A stretch of 64,000 nucleotides of DNA, from contig NZ_LMHZ01000016.1 of the NCBI RefSeq assembly GCF_001428545.1, positions 19,843-83,842 on the forward strand, written 5' to 3'. A program made the position numbers and the translations under genes. The notes under the pieces are model-generated. The model did no database searches. It had not been told where the DNA came from and worked only from the letters and a program-made list of their open reading frames with translations. The stretch is from Noviherbaspirillum sp. Root189 (GTDB lineage Bacteria; Pseudomonadota; Gammaproteobacteria; Burkholderiales; Burkholderiaceae_D). Shown piece after piece: positions 1 to 8,845 of this stretch (position 1 is its first letter; each line of letters begins with the position of its first letter).

Positions 1-1610
1 TTGCGCAGTTCGACGCGGCGTATCTTGCCGGAAATCGTCTTTGGCAAGTCACTGAACTCCAGCCGGCGAATCCGTTTGTAAGGTGCAAGTTTCTCTCGTG
101 CAAACTCAAAAATGGATAAGGCCAGTTCGCGGCTCGGTTGATGACCTTCGCGCAGGGAAATGAAGGCCTTGGGTACGGACAGGCGTAATGCGTCGGGACT
201 CGGAACAATGGCTGCTTCGAGCACCGCTTCATGTTCGATCAGGACGCTTTCCAGTTCAAAGGGGCTGATGCGGTAATCGGACGACTTGAATACATCGTCG
301 TTGCGGCCGACATAGAAATAATAGCCATCGGCGTCGCGGGTGGCAGTGTCGCCGGTATGGTAGTAGCCGTCACGCGTCACTTCGGCGGTCTTTTTGGCGT
401 CGCCTTCATAGCCGAGCATCAAGCCGATCGGACGAGCGTTGGTGTCGATGCAGATTTCGCCTTCATCGGCGGGCTGGTCATTGTGGTCGAGCAAGGCGAT
501 GCGATACCCCGGCAGCGGCCGGCCCATGGAACCCGGCTTGAGCAGCTGTCCCGGCGTATTGCCAACTTGCGCGGTCGTTTCAGACTGGCCGAAGCCGTCA
601 CGGATGCGGATGCCCCATGCGCGTTCAACCTGCTCGATGACTTCCGGATTGAGCGGTTCACCCGCGCCGACCAGTTCGCGCAGCGGCAACTTGTAGGCGG
701 CCAGGTCTTCCTGGATCATCATGCGCCACACCGTCGGTGGCGCACACAACGAGGTGACGCCGCAACGTGCGATCACGTCCAGGCAGTTCTTCGCACTGAA
801 GCGCGCATAGTTGTAAACAAACACTGTGGCACCGGCATTCCAGGGCGCGAAGAAACAGCTCCACGCATGCTTGGCCCAGCCTGGAGAGCTGATGTTCCAG
901 TGGACATCATTTTTCTTCAAGCCTATCCAGTACATGGTGGACAAATGGCCGACCGGATAACTTTGGTGGCTATGCAAGACCAGCTTGGGCTTGGAAGTGG
1001 TGCCGGAAGTGAAATAGAGCAGCAGCGGATCGGTCGCCGGTGTTTCGCCGTCCGGAACAAATTCCGTGCTGGCCGGGGCGCTGTCCTCGATTGCATGCCA
1101 GCCTTCTGTCTTGCCGCCGACGCTGATCCGGGTATAGCTGCCGGTAAGCGACGCAAACTTGGCGGTCTCGGAAGCTTGTGCAATCACATGCCGCACCTGG
1201 CCACGTTCAAGTCGGTCAGCCAGGTCTTCCGTTGACACCAGCATCGTAGTCGGTACCATGACCGCACCGAGCTTGATGCCGGCAAGCATGGTTTCCCAGA
1301 GCTCGACGCGGTTTGGCAGCATCAGCAGCACCTTGTCGCCACGGCCGACACCCAGTCCGCGCAAATAGTTGGCGACCCGGTTGGACCGCTCGGCCATCTC
1401 GGCAAAGCTGATTTTCTGCTCACTGCCATTTTCATCGACAACCCACAAGGCAGGCGTCTGGTTGCCGCGGGCTTGCACATCGAAGAAATCGAGTGCCCAG
1501 TTGAATTTGTCGAGGATTGGCGCCTGATAATCGCGGTAAGCGGTGTCGTAGTCTTCGCGATGGCGCTGGAGGAAATCGCGGGCTTCTAAAAATGCCTGTG
1601 TGGCCTTCAT
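1..1610 (-). CDS. AMP-dependent acyl-CoA synthetase (C-terminus cut by window edge)
   Basis: Activates a carboxylic acid with ATP to the acyl-adenylate and transfers it to CoA; cytoplasmic. About 536 residues are visible. The P-loop YFTSGTTSKPKL lies near residue 200, DGYYHTGDTA (adenylate-binding region) near residue 410 and the A10 motif SGKIRRVEL with the catalytic lysine near residue 528, so only the last few residues are missing past position 1. The start at 1610 is preceded by AAGGTG and also by GGAGACA. The order of motifs and the DDVFKSSDYRISP stretch resemble the medium-chain/ACSM-like branch, but the substrate cannot be read from sequence. It is divergent from an AraC-type regulator, which may control it. 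Confidence 0.93.
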   Translation of the reverse strand, partial: MKATQAFLEARDFLQRHREDYDTAYRDYQAPILDKFNWALDFFDVQARGNQTPALWVVDENGSEQKISFAEMAERSNRVANYLRGLGVGRGDKVLLMLPNRVELWETMLAGIKLGAVMVPTTMLVSTEDLADRLERGQVRHVIAQASETAKFASLTGSYTRISVGGKTEGWHAIEDSAPASTEFVPDGETPATDPLLLYFTSGTTSKPKLVLHSHQSYPVGHLSTMYWIGLKKNDVHWNISSPGWAKHAWSCFFAPWNAGATVFVYNYARFSAKNCLDVIARCGVTSLCAPPTVWRMMIQEDLAAYKLPLRELVGAGEPLNPEVIEQVERAWGIRIRDGFGQSETTAQVGNTPGQLLKPGSMGRPLPGYRIALLDHNDQPADEGEICIDTNARPIGLMLGYEGDAKKTAEVTRDGYYHTGDTATRDADGYYFYVGRNDDVFKSSDYRISPFELESVLIEHEAVLEAAIVPSPDALRLSVPKAFISLREGHQPSRELALSIFEFAREKLAPYKRIRRLEFSDLPKTISGKIRRVELR

Positions 1611-1916
1611 GCTTTCACCTTGTCTCCGAGATGAACATAAACGAATTTCCGGCGCGGTCTTGCGTGGCCTTGAGCGACATGCCCGGTGCCTGGTGCCTGG
1701 TGGCCCCATGGTGTCGATGGCTCTTGTTGTGCACATGTGTCGCTGTCGCGACGCCGGCCCGGCTTTGAGTATAGGCAAGCCACGGCCCCGCAGCCATGTC
1801 CAAAAGTGCCATTATTGCTGAAAGTATTTGCCAGTTCCCGGTCGCAGGGCAAGGCGTGGCCCGCCATCCGGGATAAAATCTATCCCAACAGCATTTTTTT
1901 GAGTTTGAACTAGCGC
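1611..1916. other. Divergent intergenic region between acyl-CoA synthetase and AraC regulator
   Basis: This 306-base stretch carries the promoters of both flanking genes. The acyl-CoA synthetase SD lies at its left end. The AraC-side start has no convincing SD. I see no further gene or clear operator. Confidence 0.5.
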
Positions 1917-2927
1917 ATGGAAAAGGGAAGTATCTCGATTTACTTCGTCCACTCCGCCCTCGATCCCATCGTGGAACGCGGCCTGGATGCGGAAGCCATC
2001 CTGCGCAACGCGGGGATCTCCCCCACCCTGCTCCACAGCCCGCAGGGGCGGGTCACGGCACAGAACTTCAGCGCCTTATGGCTGGGTGTTGCCCGCGCAC
2101 TCGATGACGAACTGTTCGCCCAGGATGCACGGCGCATGAAAGTCGGCAGCTTCGCGATGATGTGTCATCTGCTCGTGCATTCCCCGACCCTCAATGACGC
2201 GCTGCAGCGCATGGCGCAATTCTTCAACCTGATTCTCGATGATTTTCATTGCAGCCTGGAGACAGACGGACGGCATGGCCGCTTCATGATTCGCGAAAAG
2301 CCGGGACCGCGCGCACCCCGCGTCTTCGGCCATGAGACGCTGCTGATGATGCAGCACGGCGTGGCCTGCTGGCTGGTTGGCCGGCGCATCCCTATCCTGT
2401 CGGCGGCATTTGCCTATCCCGAACCTTCGCGCAGCGCCGAATATCCGTTCATGTATTCGCAGCAATTGCGCTTCAATGAAGATGCCACCGCACTTAGTTT
2501 CGACCGCAGCTATCTCGACCTGCCGGTGATCCAGAACGACGTCACGGTCAAGGACTTTCTGCGCGTGGCGCCAGCCAATATCGTGCTCAAATACAAGAAC
2601 ACGACCGGCCTCGCCGCGCAGATTCGACGCCGCCTGCGCTCAGCCGCGCGCACGGAATGGCCGGACTTCGACAGCTTTGCGCAAAGCCTCCACATGACAC
2701 CGTCAACGCTCAGGCGCCGCCTGGAAGATGAAGGTCAGTCGTTCCAGGCCATCAAGGACCAGCTGCGGCGTGATATGGCTATCGACTATCTCTGCCATAC
2801 CTCCAAGAGCGTGATGGACATCGCGATGGAGCTCGGCTTTGCGGAGCCCAGCGCCTTTCATCGCGCATTCAAGAAATGGACAGGCACCGGGCCTGGGGAA
2901 TACCGGCAGCGGATGAACCCGAGGTAG
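1917..2927 (+). CDS. AraC-family transcriptional regulator (OruR/ArgR-like N-terminal domain)
   Basis: A 336-residue DNA-binding regulator. The N-terminal two thirds matches the Arabinose_bd-type ligand domain common in proteobacterial regulators of fatty acid and amino acid catabolism (IYFVHSALDPIVERGLD near the start). The C-terminal ~95 residues form the paired helix-turn-helix AraC domain (MTPSTLRRRLEDEGQSFQ and DIAMELGFAEPSAFHRAFKKW, the second being the hallmark HTH2 motif). It is transcribed away from the acyl-CoA synthetase at 1-1610 and is a natural candidate to regulate it. The inducer is unknown. Length is normal for the family. Confidence 0.92.
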   Translation: MEKGSISIYFVHSALDPIVERGLDAEAILRNAGISPTLLHSPQGRVTAQNFSALWLGVARALDDELFAQDARRMKVGSFAMMCHLLVHSPTLNDALQRMAQFFNLILDDFHCSLETDGRHGRFMIREKPGPRAPRVFGHETLLMMQHGVACWLVGRRIPILSAAFAYPEPSRSAEYPFMYSQQLRFNEDATALSFDRSYLDLPVIQNDVTVKDFLRVAPANIVLKYKNTTGLAAQIRRRLRSAARTEWPDFDSFAQSLHMTPSTLRRRLEDEGQSFQAIKDQLRRDMAIDYLCHTSKSVMDIAMELGFAEPSAFHRAFKKWTGTGPGEYRQRMNPR

Positions 2928-3004
2928 CGGGTTGAAACCGCTTATTGGTTTGGATAGTTGGCTCCGACTATGCATCGGGACGCACGAATGACCGTCGCGA
3001 AAAA

Positions 3005-3790
3005 CTATTTCTTCGGCGCCTTTGCTGCCTTCTGCTTTTTTGGAATGGCAGGCTTTTCTTTCTCACCTTGATCGAGACATAACAAGGTATCGGCGTACGA
3101 CATGAACCGGTTGAGATAATCCGGTGAGATATCGCGCATCAATGCCAATGAGCGCAGCACCAGCATGTGGGAATTAATCGGTCCGGCATTGGCTGGCGCT
3201 TGCTCAAGTGCCTGCGCCACTTGTTTGTCGGCGCTTAGTTTTGACCAGGTATTCCTGAACTTGCGTATTGTCTTCAGTTCCGATCGCGTCTTGGGCGGCG
3301 ACTCGGCATGCATCTCGGTATTCGTCCTCGCGTGCGTATCAACACCTCCAGCACCTTCAGCACTTTCCGAAGAATGATGCTCAAGCCGGTGCACCAGCGC
3401 GCTCAACGAAGCGCATTGTTCACGCGCCTTCAGTGTCGCGATAAATTGCCGCAATCCCTTGAAGTCGCCTGCGGCCAAGAGCCGCTGCAGATCGCTGGCC
3501 GCATGGGGATACTGCCGTACGTTGCAGGCGGCGGTTTCCCTGGCGTCGCACTGCGCTTGTTCAAAGCGCTCCCTGAACGCGGCCAGCGCTTTTGCCAGTT
3601 TTGCGTCGAGCATGCGCCTGACGCTTCCCTGATGCGCCATGGCACGTTTGGCGAGCACGTCAATATAGTGCAGACGCACTGGATCAAACCGGTCCGCACC
3701 TGCGGCGCGCAGGGAAACGATCAACGCGTTCAGATCACGAGATGCGTCCAATGACGCAGCCGCAATTTCCCTGAAATCCGATTCATCCAT
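3005..3790 (-). CDS. DUF2894-like protein, last gene of a motor-like operon
   Basis: A 261-residue soluble protein with no signal peptide and no membrane segment. It starts at MDESDFREI and its ATG (3790) overlaps the end of the OmpA gene by 8 bases, which argues for translational coupling; an open extension further upstream lies inside that gene and is not used. The sequence is helical and charged in the first half, has a variable linker near residues 150-180, a conserved-looking block (RNTWSKLSADKQVAQALEQAP, MLVLRSLALMRDISPDYLNRF) and a Lys/Ala-rich tail. The family (DUF2894) is known from Burkholderiales in exactly this gene neighbourhood; its function is unknown. The constant linkage suggests a cytoplasmic partner of the membrane complex encoded just upstream. 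Confidence 0.85.
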   Translation of the reverse strand: MDESDFREIAAASLDASRDLNALIVSLRAAGADRFDPVRLHYIDVLAKRAMAHQGSVRRMLDAKLAKALAAFRERFEQAQCDARETAACNVRQYPHAASDLQRLLAAGDFKGLRQFIATLKAREQCASLSALVHRLEHHSSESAEGAGGVDTHARTNTEMHAESPPKTRSELKTIRKFRNTWSKLSADKQVAQALEQAPANAGPINSHMLVLRSLALMRDISPDYLNRFMSYADTLLCLDQGEKEKPAIPKKQKAAKAPKK

Positions 3791-4421
3791 GAGGTGGCGT
3801 ATTGGCATTGGAGGTTTTCGGCACAGGCGCCATTTCCACCCGCCGGTTTTGCGCACGCGCCGCTTCATCGATGTTGGGCTTGACCGGCTGCTCGGAACCA
3901 AAAGCGGCGGCGAATACCATGGAAGACGGCATCCCTTCGTCGATCAGGGTACGCGTGACCGTCAAGGCGCGTTGCGCGGACAACTCCCAGTTGTCCGCGA
4001 AGCGGCCGCTGCGTATGGACTTGTCGTCGGTAAAGCCGCTCACCATGAGCATTTCATTGCGTGCGCCCAGATACGCACGCAGCGGTGTGACAAGGCTATT
4101 TAGCAGCTGCCGGCCTTCGGGCTGCAGCTGATCCGAATTGACTGCGAACAGTACCTGCCCACTGATGCCGATGCGCCCATTATTCAAGGTGATACGGCCC
4201 GACGCCAGGGGGATCGCCAGCGCTTTTTCCAGGCTCATGCGGCGCTGCTCTTCAAGCTGGCGCTTTTTCACTTCATCTTGCAGATGCGAGGTCAATTCCA
4301 TCTGGACGGCCACGACGCCCATCAGTATCAGCACAAAAGCGCCCAGCAAGCCTGACATCAAGTCGCCAAAGACGGCCCACACCGGCGCGGCGTGCTCCGC
4401 ACCTGCGTCAATGTCTTCCAT
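3783..4421 (-). CDS. MotB/ZorB-like OmpA-domain membrane protein
   Basis: A 212-residue inner-membrane protein with a single N-terminal transmembrane helix (about residues 14-38) followed by a periplasmic OmpA domain. The helix carries the motif FGDLMSGLLGAFVLI with an aspartate at residue 20, the position of the proton/sodium-binding Asp in MotB and ZorB stators. The OmpA domain ends with the peptidoglycan-binding signature ARAQNRRVEM. Its start codon shares one base with the stop of the upstream DUF802 gene (TAATG), so the two are translationally coupled as expected for subunits of one complex. By analogy with MotAB/ZorAB it should dimerise inside a ring of the DUF802 protein and anchor it to the cell wall. 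The role of the complex is unknown. Confidence 0.88.
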   Translation of the reverse strand: MEDIDAGAEHAAPVWAVFGDLMSGLLGAFVLILMGVVAVQMELTSHLQDEVKKRQLEEQRRMSLEKALAIPLASGRITLNNGRIGISGQVLFAVNSDQLQPEGRQLLNSLVTPLRAYLGARNEMLMVSGFTDDKSIRSGRFADNWELSAQRALTVTRTLIDEGMPSSMVFAAAFGSEQPVKPNIDEAARAQNRRVEMAPVPKTSNANTPPHG

Positions 4422-6589
4422 TACCTAACCTCTTCCGCAAGCACGGCCTGCTTTGCGGGCAGTTGGCGCAACTCTTCCAGCATTTCTTTTTGCGATGTCA
4501 TGCTGAGGTCGATGATTTCACGTGCCTGCGCCACATAATACGCAAGTTGTTCGTCGCTTCTCGACATGGACTTGTCCATCGCGCCTTCGATGCGCTGCAA
4601 GTTGGCGATGAGCTTTTCATTGGCTTCGCCGAAAGCCTGTACCGCAAAACTGAATGCCTCACTCAGGCTCGATACTTCCACGGCGCTACTGGTCACATGT
4701 GCGGCAATGTCGGAGAGCTTGGCGGCTTCGGTCGATACATTTTCAGAGAACGCGTTAGCGGCTGCGTTAAGCGCCACCGCCGAAGAGGCTACCAGGGAAT
4801 CGATCACCGAGCGCTGTTCAGCAGAAGCATGATTGATTGCATTGAGCAATGCATTGAGTGTTTCCATGATGCGGCTGCGTTCTTCCAGCAGTTCATTGTC
4901 GCGCGCAACGCTGCTGGAAATTTCCTGACGCAATTGCCCGATAACTTCCGCCGCGGCACGCGGCGCTTCCGAGGCTGTCTCGATCAGTCGTGTGATCGGC
5001 TCCTCCAGGGCAGTGCCCAGCGTTGTCAGATGGCTCGTCAGTGCGGTTTGCAATTCTCCCAGCCTGTCGACTGCCGCATTGCCACGCAAGGCTTCCTCAT
5101 CCTTGAGGGCGCCGAGTTCGGTACGTAACAGCTGGGCCAATTGATCCATGCGTTCGCGATGCTGGTCGATCCAGTGCGCTTCGGCGGTCATACGAGAGTG
5201 CATCAATTCTTCGGCGCAAGTAATCAGGCGCGTTGTTTCAGACAGCGTATTGCCGGCACTCGCCTGTGCCTGTTCGGTGATGTCTTGCGCAGTCTGGATC
5301 AAGGTGTCGCAGATTTGCTGTTGCTGCGCAAGCGTCTGGGCACCGGTCTGCGCCAATTCGTGCTTCAGCGTCACTGCCATCGCTTCCAGGGACTGGGTCC
5401 AAGCCTGCTGTCGCTGTTTATCACGCTCCGTCTGATCGGTTTGCAGGCTGGCGTAAGTCTCGCCGACGGTGGTTACAAGCGCGTGTGAACGCTGTTCGAA
5501 TGTTTCGTTGAATGCATCCAGCGAACGCCCCACATTCGTGACAATGCCCGCGCTTGCCTGTTCGTGACTCTTGAGTGCCGCGGTCCAGGTTGCGGAAACG
5601 TTGGCGGCGGTGTCGCTGAACCGCGCAGACAAACCATCGAGCTGCATCTGTACTGTCTGGGCCAGGCGTTCGTGCATCACCGTCGCTTCACGTGCGATGC
5701 CGCTCATCGCAGCTTCGACGACGGGCTTGATGCTGTCGCCGGCCGCCTGCGCGCTGAGGCTCAGACTTTCACGCAAGGATTTGTCCACTGCGGATGCCAG
5801 ACCGGTGTAGACCACTTTGACATTGCTATGGAAGTCTTCCTGATTGCTGAGCAGGCGCTGGTTTAACTGTTGGCTCATGCCATCCATCTGCGCCATCATC
5901 GCGTGCAGTTTATCGACGACTTCGGGCAAGGCCTGGGACTGCAACTGCAAAGCCTTGAAGGTTTCCTGACGCTGATGCGCAAGTGAAAAACGGCGCAGTA
6001 CGGTGGCAATTCTGGTGTCGAGCATTTGCGCTGCCAGCATTCTTTCGCGTCGGCAGAGCGCTGCCATCAGGCCCAGCATCGCGGATGCGGCGACCCCGGC
6101 CACCGAGGTACCAAATGCCAGCCCCAGGCCCGAGACCGGCACTGCCAGTGCGGAGCGGATCGCCTCGAGATCGGTGGTTTTTTCCAGCGCAAAGACGGCG
6201 CCCTTAAGAGTGACTACCATGCCCAGGAACGTACCGAGCATCCCCAGCATCACCAACAGACCGACCAGATAAGGTGTGAGGGCCGGACCGGGCAAACCGA
6301 CACGTTCTCCCTCGACGCGCAAGCGCACGGGATTTTGCAATGAAGCGTGCACACTGCCCAGCCAGTCGCCGAGGTCCGTAAGGTTTTCAGGAATCGCTGC
6401 CAGCGCTGCCGTCAGGGTAGACGTTGCATGCCGAAACTGACGTAGTTCCAGGGCGCCAAAGCCATAGACCACGCCAATAATAGCCGTCATGGCGATTGCC
6501 AGAAAACTGGAGTCGATAAACCCGACACCCACCCAAATGACCGCAAGCGCACCCACAAAGAAGGCGGCGGTAAATAAATGTCTATTCAT
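4421..6589 (-). CDS. DUF802 protein: MotA/ExbB/ZorA-like channel with a long cytoplasmic tail
   Basis: A 722-residue inner-membrane protein. Two N-terminal helices (about 7-24 and 27-46), then helices at about 105-127 and 149-177, give the four-helix plan of MotA/TolQ/ExbB proteins (motifs LVMLGMLGTFLGMVVTLKG and VPVSGLGLAFGTSVAGVAAS). Residues ~190-722 form an exceptionally long, Ala/Gln/Glu-rich, presumably helical cytoplasmic tail, the arrangement seen in ZorA of Zorya defence systems. The first ATG (6589, MNRHLF) overlaps the end of DUF3348 by 8 bases; an in-frame TTG at 6616 is less likely. Followed directly by the MotB-like gene. Family DUF802 has no assigned function; a ring of five subunits driven by ion flow is an inference from the fold class. 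Confidence 0.88.
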   Translation of the reverse strand: MNRHLFTAAFFVGALAVIWVGVGFIDSSFLAIAMTAIIGVVYGFGALELRQFRHATSTLTAALAAIPENLTDLGDWLGSVHASLQNPVRLRVEGERVGLPGPALTPYLVGLLVMLGMLGTFLGMVVTLKGAVFALEKTTDLEAIRSALAVPVSGLGLAFGTSVAGVAASAMLGLMAALCRRERMLAAQMLDTRIATVLRRFSLAHQRQETFKALQLQSQALPEVVDKLHAMMAQMDGMSQQLNQRLLSNQEDFHSNVKVVYTGLASAVDKSLRESLSLSAQAAGDSIKPVVEAAMSGIAREATVMHERLAQTVQMQLDGLSARFSDTAANVSATWTAALKSHEQASAGIVTNVGRSLDAFNETFEQRSHALVTTVGETYASLQTDQTERDKQRQQAWTQSLEAMAVTLKHELAQTGAQTLAQQQQICDTLIQTAQDITEQAQASAGNTLSETTRLITCAEELMHSRMTAEAHWIDQHRERMDQLAQLLRTELGALKDEEALRGNAAVDRLGELQTALTSHLTTLGTALEEPITRLIETASEAPRAAAEVIGQLRQEISSSVARDNELLEERSRIMETLNALLNAINHASAEQRSVIDSLVASSAVALNAAANAFSENVSTEAAKLSDIAAHVTSSAVEVSSLSEAFSFAVQAFGEANEKLIANLQRIEGAMDKSMSRSDEQLAYYVAQAREIIDLSMTSQKEMLEELRQLPAKQAVLAEEVR

Positions 6590-7352
6590 TGCATATCTTG
6601 CTATTGAATGCTTCAATGAGCCCTAAGGTCGGTTGCAGGCGAAGTTCCAGTTCAGCCAGCAGCAGCATTTGCATGTCATTGCAAAAGCGCGCCAGCCAGC
6701 CTCCCGCCTGCGTCCAACTGGCAGGGTCGTCTGCCTGCTGCGTATCAACAAGCAACTGCTGATGTGCTTTAAACAAATGCTCAAAACGTTTTTTGAGCAG
6801 CACCGGTAACTTCGGGAGCAATTTAGCCTCACGATCGCGCAGTATTTTCTCAAGCGCTGCGTCCAGCTCGGCAAGCTTTTTGAGGGCTGGTGACGCTTGC
6901 GCGAGTGCTTCCCTGACATTGACGCGCAATGGTTGGATACCCAGTTCCATGTCGCGTTGATGTGCCTCGTAGAACCGGCGATATGGCACATAAGCCGCCG
7001 CAAGATCTATCGGCAATTCGAGTTTTGGGGTAGGCAATGCTATGTGTGTCTTGCCCGAAGCGGGCGAACAGCTCTTTCTGATTGAATTGACAAGGAATGC
7101 CTGTATCCGGTCGAATTCGATACCCAAGTCAGTACGCGTGACGGATCGCGTCTGCGGCTGCTTATTTGACGAGCTTGCAATACCTTCGCCGTGCACAGCG
7201 GACAGCGTGATGGCATCGGTAAAGTGAATCCACAGACCCAGCTTTTCAGCGAATGCATTCTCAGGCTCGACAGAATCGACAATAGCCAAGTCGGCAAGAC
7301 AACGAATAAGTTCTGAGCTGTGGAAATTTGTACGCGGTAAAACTCGCGTCAT
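6582..7352 (-). CDS. DUF3348-like protein, first gene of the motor-like operon
   Basis: A 256-residue soluble protein without signal or membrane segments. It starts with MTRVLPRTNFHSSELIRCLADLAI and contains a helical C-terminal half (LAAAYVPYRRFYEAHQRDMELGIQ; ending in LRLQPTLGLIEAFNSK). It matches the DUF3348 family by recognisable motif order and by context, being directly upstream of DUF802, OmpA and DUF2894 genes in Burkholderiales. Its stop overlaps the DUF802 start by 8 bases. Function unknown; most likely a cytoplasmic component or regulator of the membrane motor. Confidence 0.86.
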   Translation of the reverse strand: MTRVLPRTNFHSSELIRCLADLAIVDSVEPENAFAEKLGLWIHFTDAITLSAVHGEGIASSSNKQPQTRSVTRTDLGIEFDRIQAFLVNSIRKSCSPASGKTHIALPTPKLELPIDLAAAYVPYRRFYEAHQRDMELGIQPLRVNVREALAQASPALKKLAELDAALEKILRDREAKLLPKLPVLLKKRFEHLFKAHQQLLVDTQQADDPASWTQAGGWLARFCNDMQMLLLAELELRLQPTLGLIEAFNSKICNE

Positions 7353-7855
7353 ATGCAGGTGCGATCAAAATTGAAAAAACGGGGGAATGGTACTTCACGC
7401 GCAACCCGCATGGCCCCTTGCTTTGGCCGGCCGCTGATGAAACTGAACCACTTCTGGCCGCCATTTCATGGCACCTAGCCAGTCGGGATTATATCGTGGA
7501 GGAGTGGAAACTCAAACGAACGGGACGTGGAAGTCGTACCAATAATGCGTTGACAGACATGAACCTTCTGTTCATCAGGCAATTTTGATAATTCCCATCG
7601 GCAAATGCGCGGATGACCGGTCGTTACTCCGGCTGCTATGTACACACCACTGTGTCGGGCGATGCTTCCGACCATACGCTGGCGAGTGATGCGGACCTTC
7701 ACACCTGCGGCGCGCTAATGCGCTAACCAGCCAGGCACCCGTGCTTTGTCATTGTGCGCCATCCGAATTGATTTCGCATGCGCTTCCCTGGTTGATTATG
7801 GAGAATCGCCGGACGTGCGAGCAGCCATTGATTCTCCTGAAACGAGCTTCTGCTT
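7353..7855. other. Intergenic region upstream of the motor-like operon
   Basis: About 500 bases with no gene I can support. An open frame on the + strand from a TTG at 7328 to 7588 has fairly coding-like codons (contains GEWYFTRNPHGPLLWPAADE) but starts inside DUF3348, lacks an SD and is not recognised. The promoter of the minus-strand operon should lie at the left end. Confidence 0.4.
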
Positions 7856-8845
7856 CTATCCGTCTTTCCGTGCCGCGCTGTATCCTGCGAACGACTCTTT
7901 CAGCGTCGCATGGTTGAGCAGCATTTCTGCTTTCAGGCGCTGCCCGCCCGCGTCGTAGATGCGCGTGCGCACCCAGTAGGACTCGGTCCGCTTGCTCTCC
8001 GACAAAGCCACGATTTCACGCCGGATCAGATAATCTTCGCCGACAAAGAGCGGTCCCTCGATCATGCGGATTTCCTGATCGGCAAAGAGGCCGACGACAG
8101 GCTGCTTTACCGGGAATTTCGCCTTGGGGTTGCTGTACTCGGCGAGAACGCTGACCATTTCAAGTGGAATAACCGCGCGGCCCCACGGCGATGCCGTTCC
8201 GTCCGCATACCAGGGCGAACTTTCGGTGATCCGGGCAAGTTTTTGCTTGAGCGAGAACGGATAGAGTTTTCCCATATGCTGATCCGCATCCATGCGCACC
8301 GGCTCATCTTCGGCTCCGGTCATGCCGACATGCAGGTCCGATAAAATCACGAGCCTCTCGGGCGGACGAAGCTTTGCCATGCGCTCTTCCAGCAGCGTCG
8401 TCCCGTGGTCTGGTCCCAGGCTTGCGCTGGCTTCCAGCACCGGGGTACCATCCGCCTTTTCGGCCCATGCGCGTGCCCGTGTCGCGCCCGGCGCAGGTAG
8501 CTCAACGAAAGCCCGTACGGATTCTCCCTCGACGACCATGTTCTGGAAGTGTGCCGAGAAGCAGCCACGCTCGAACCAGGCGTTGCTCCACAATTGCGTC
8601 AGCAAGGGCACGAACTGGCTGAAGTGCGTTGGCCCTTCGATAGGCCCGGCCCGGAAGCCGAGTTTCTCGGCCATCGCATCGTCATGGATGGAGGTATGGC
8701 CGCTGTACTCCTGTTCGGCCAGCATCTGTTGCGGTTGCCGTAATGGCCCGCAGAGTGAAAGTGGAGTGTCAAAGCTCATTGGCATGTGCTCATTGGCGTG
8801 TGGTGTCACAAGTAAATTGATTGTGTATATCGGTACGAGCCTCAT
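7856..8845 (-). CDS. Hot-dog-like (MaoC-type) protein, function unassigned
   Basis: A 329-residue protein. Its two halves each look like a hot-dog domain: HTSIHDDAMAEKLGFRAGPI and IEGPTHFSQFVPLL in the first resemble MaoC-type hydratases, and the C-terminal half (LFVGEDYLIRREIVALSESKRTESYWVRTRIYD) looks like a degenerate repeat. The ATG at 8845 makes an ATGA overlap with the upstream enoyl-CoA hydratase stop; internal ATGs at 8785 and 8779 (MSFDTPLSL) are alternatives because the first 20 residues look less conserved. The operon with enoyl-CoA hydratase suggests acyl-CoA or acyl-ester metabolism. I cannot name a substrate. Confidence 0.7.
   Translation of the reverse strand: MRLVPIYTINLLVTPHANEHMPMSFDTPLSLCGPLRQPQQMLAEQEYSGHTSIHDDAMAEKLGFRAGPIEGPTHFSQFVPLLTQLWSNAWFERGCFSAHFQNMVVEGESVRAFVELPAPGATRARAWAEKADGTPVLEASASLGPDHGTTLLEERMAKLRPPERLVILSDLHVGMTGAEDEPVRMDADQHMGKLYPFSLKQKLARITESSPWYADGTASPWGRAVIPLEMVSVLAEYSNPKAKFPVKQPVVGLFADQEIRMIEGPLFVGEDYLIRREIVALSESKRTESYWVRTRIYDAGGQRLKAEMLLNHATLKESFAGYSAARKDG

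Noticed and set aside
231..1235. Long open frame on the + strand (334 codons)
   Set aside because: It lies antisense to the acyl-CoA synthetase, whose motifs are unmistakable; the opposite frame stays open because of GC-rich third positions.
7328..7588. Possible 86-codon gene on the + strand
   Set aside because: Only a TTG start inside DUF3348, no SD, not recognised; codon pattern alone is too weak.
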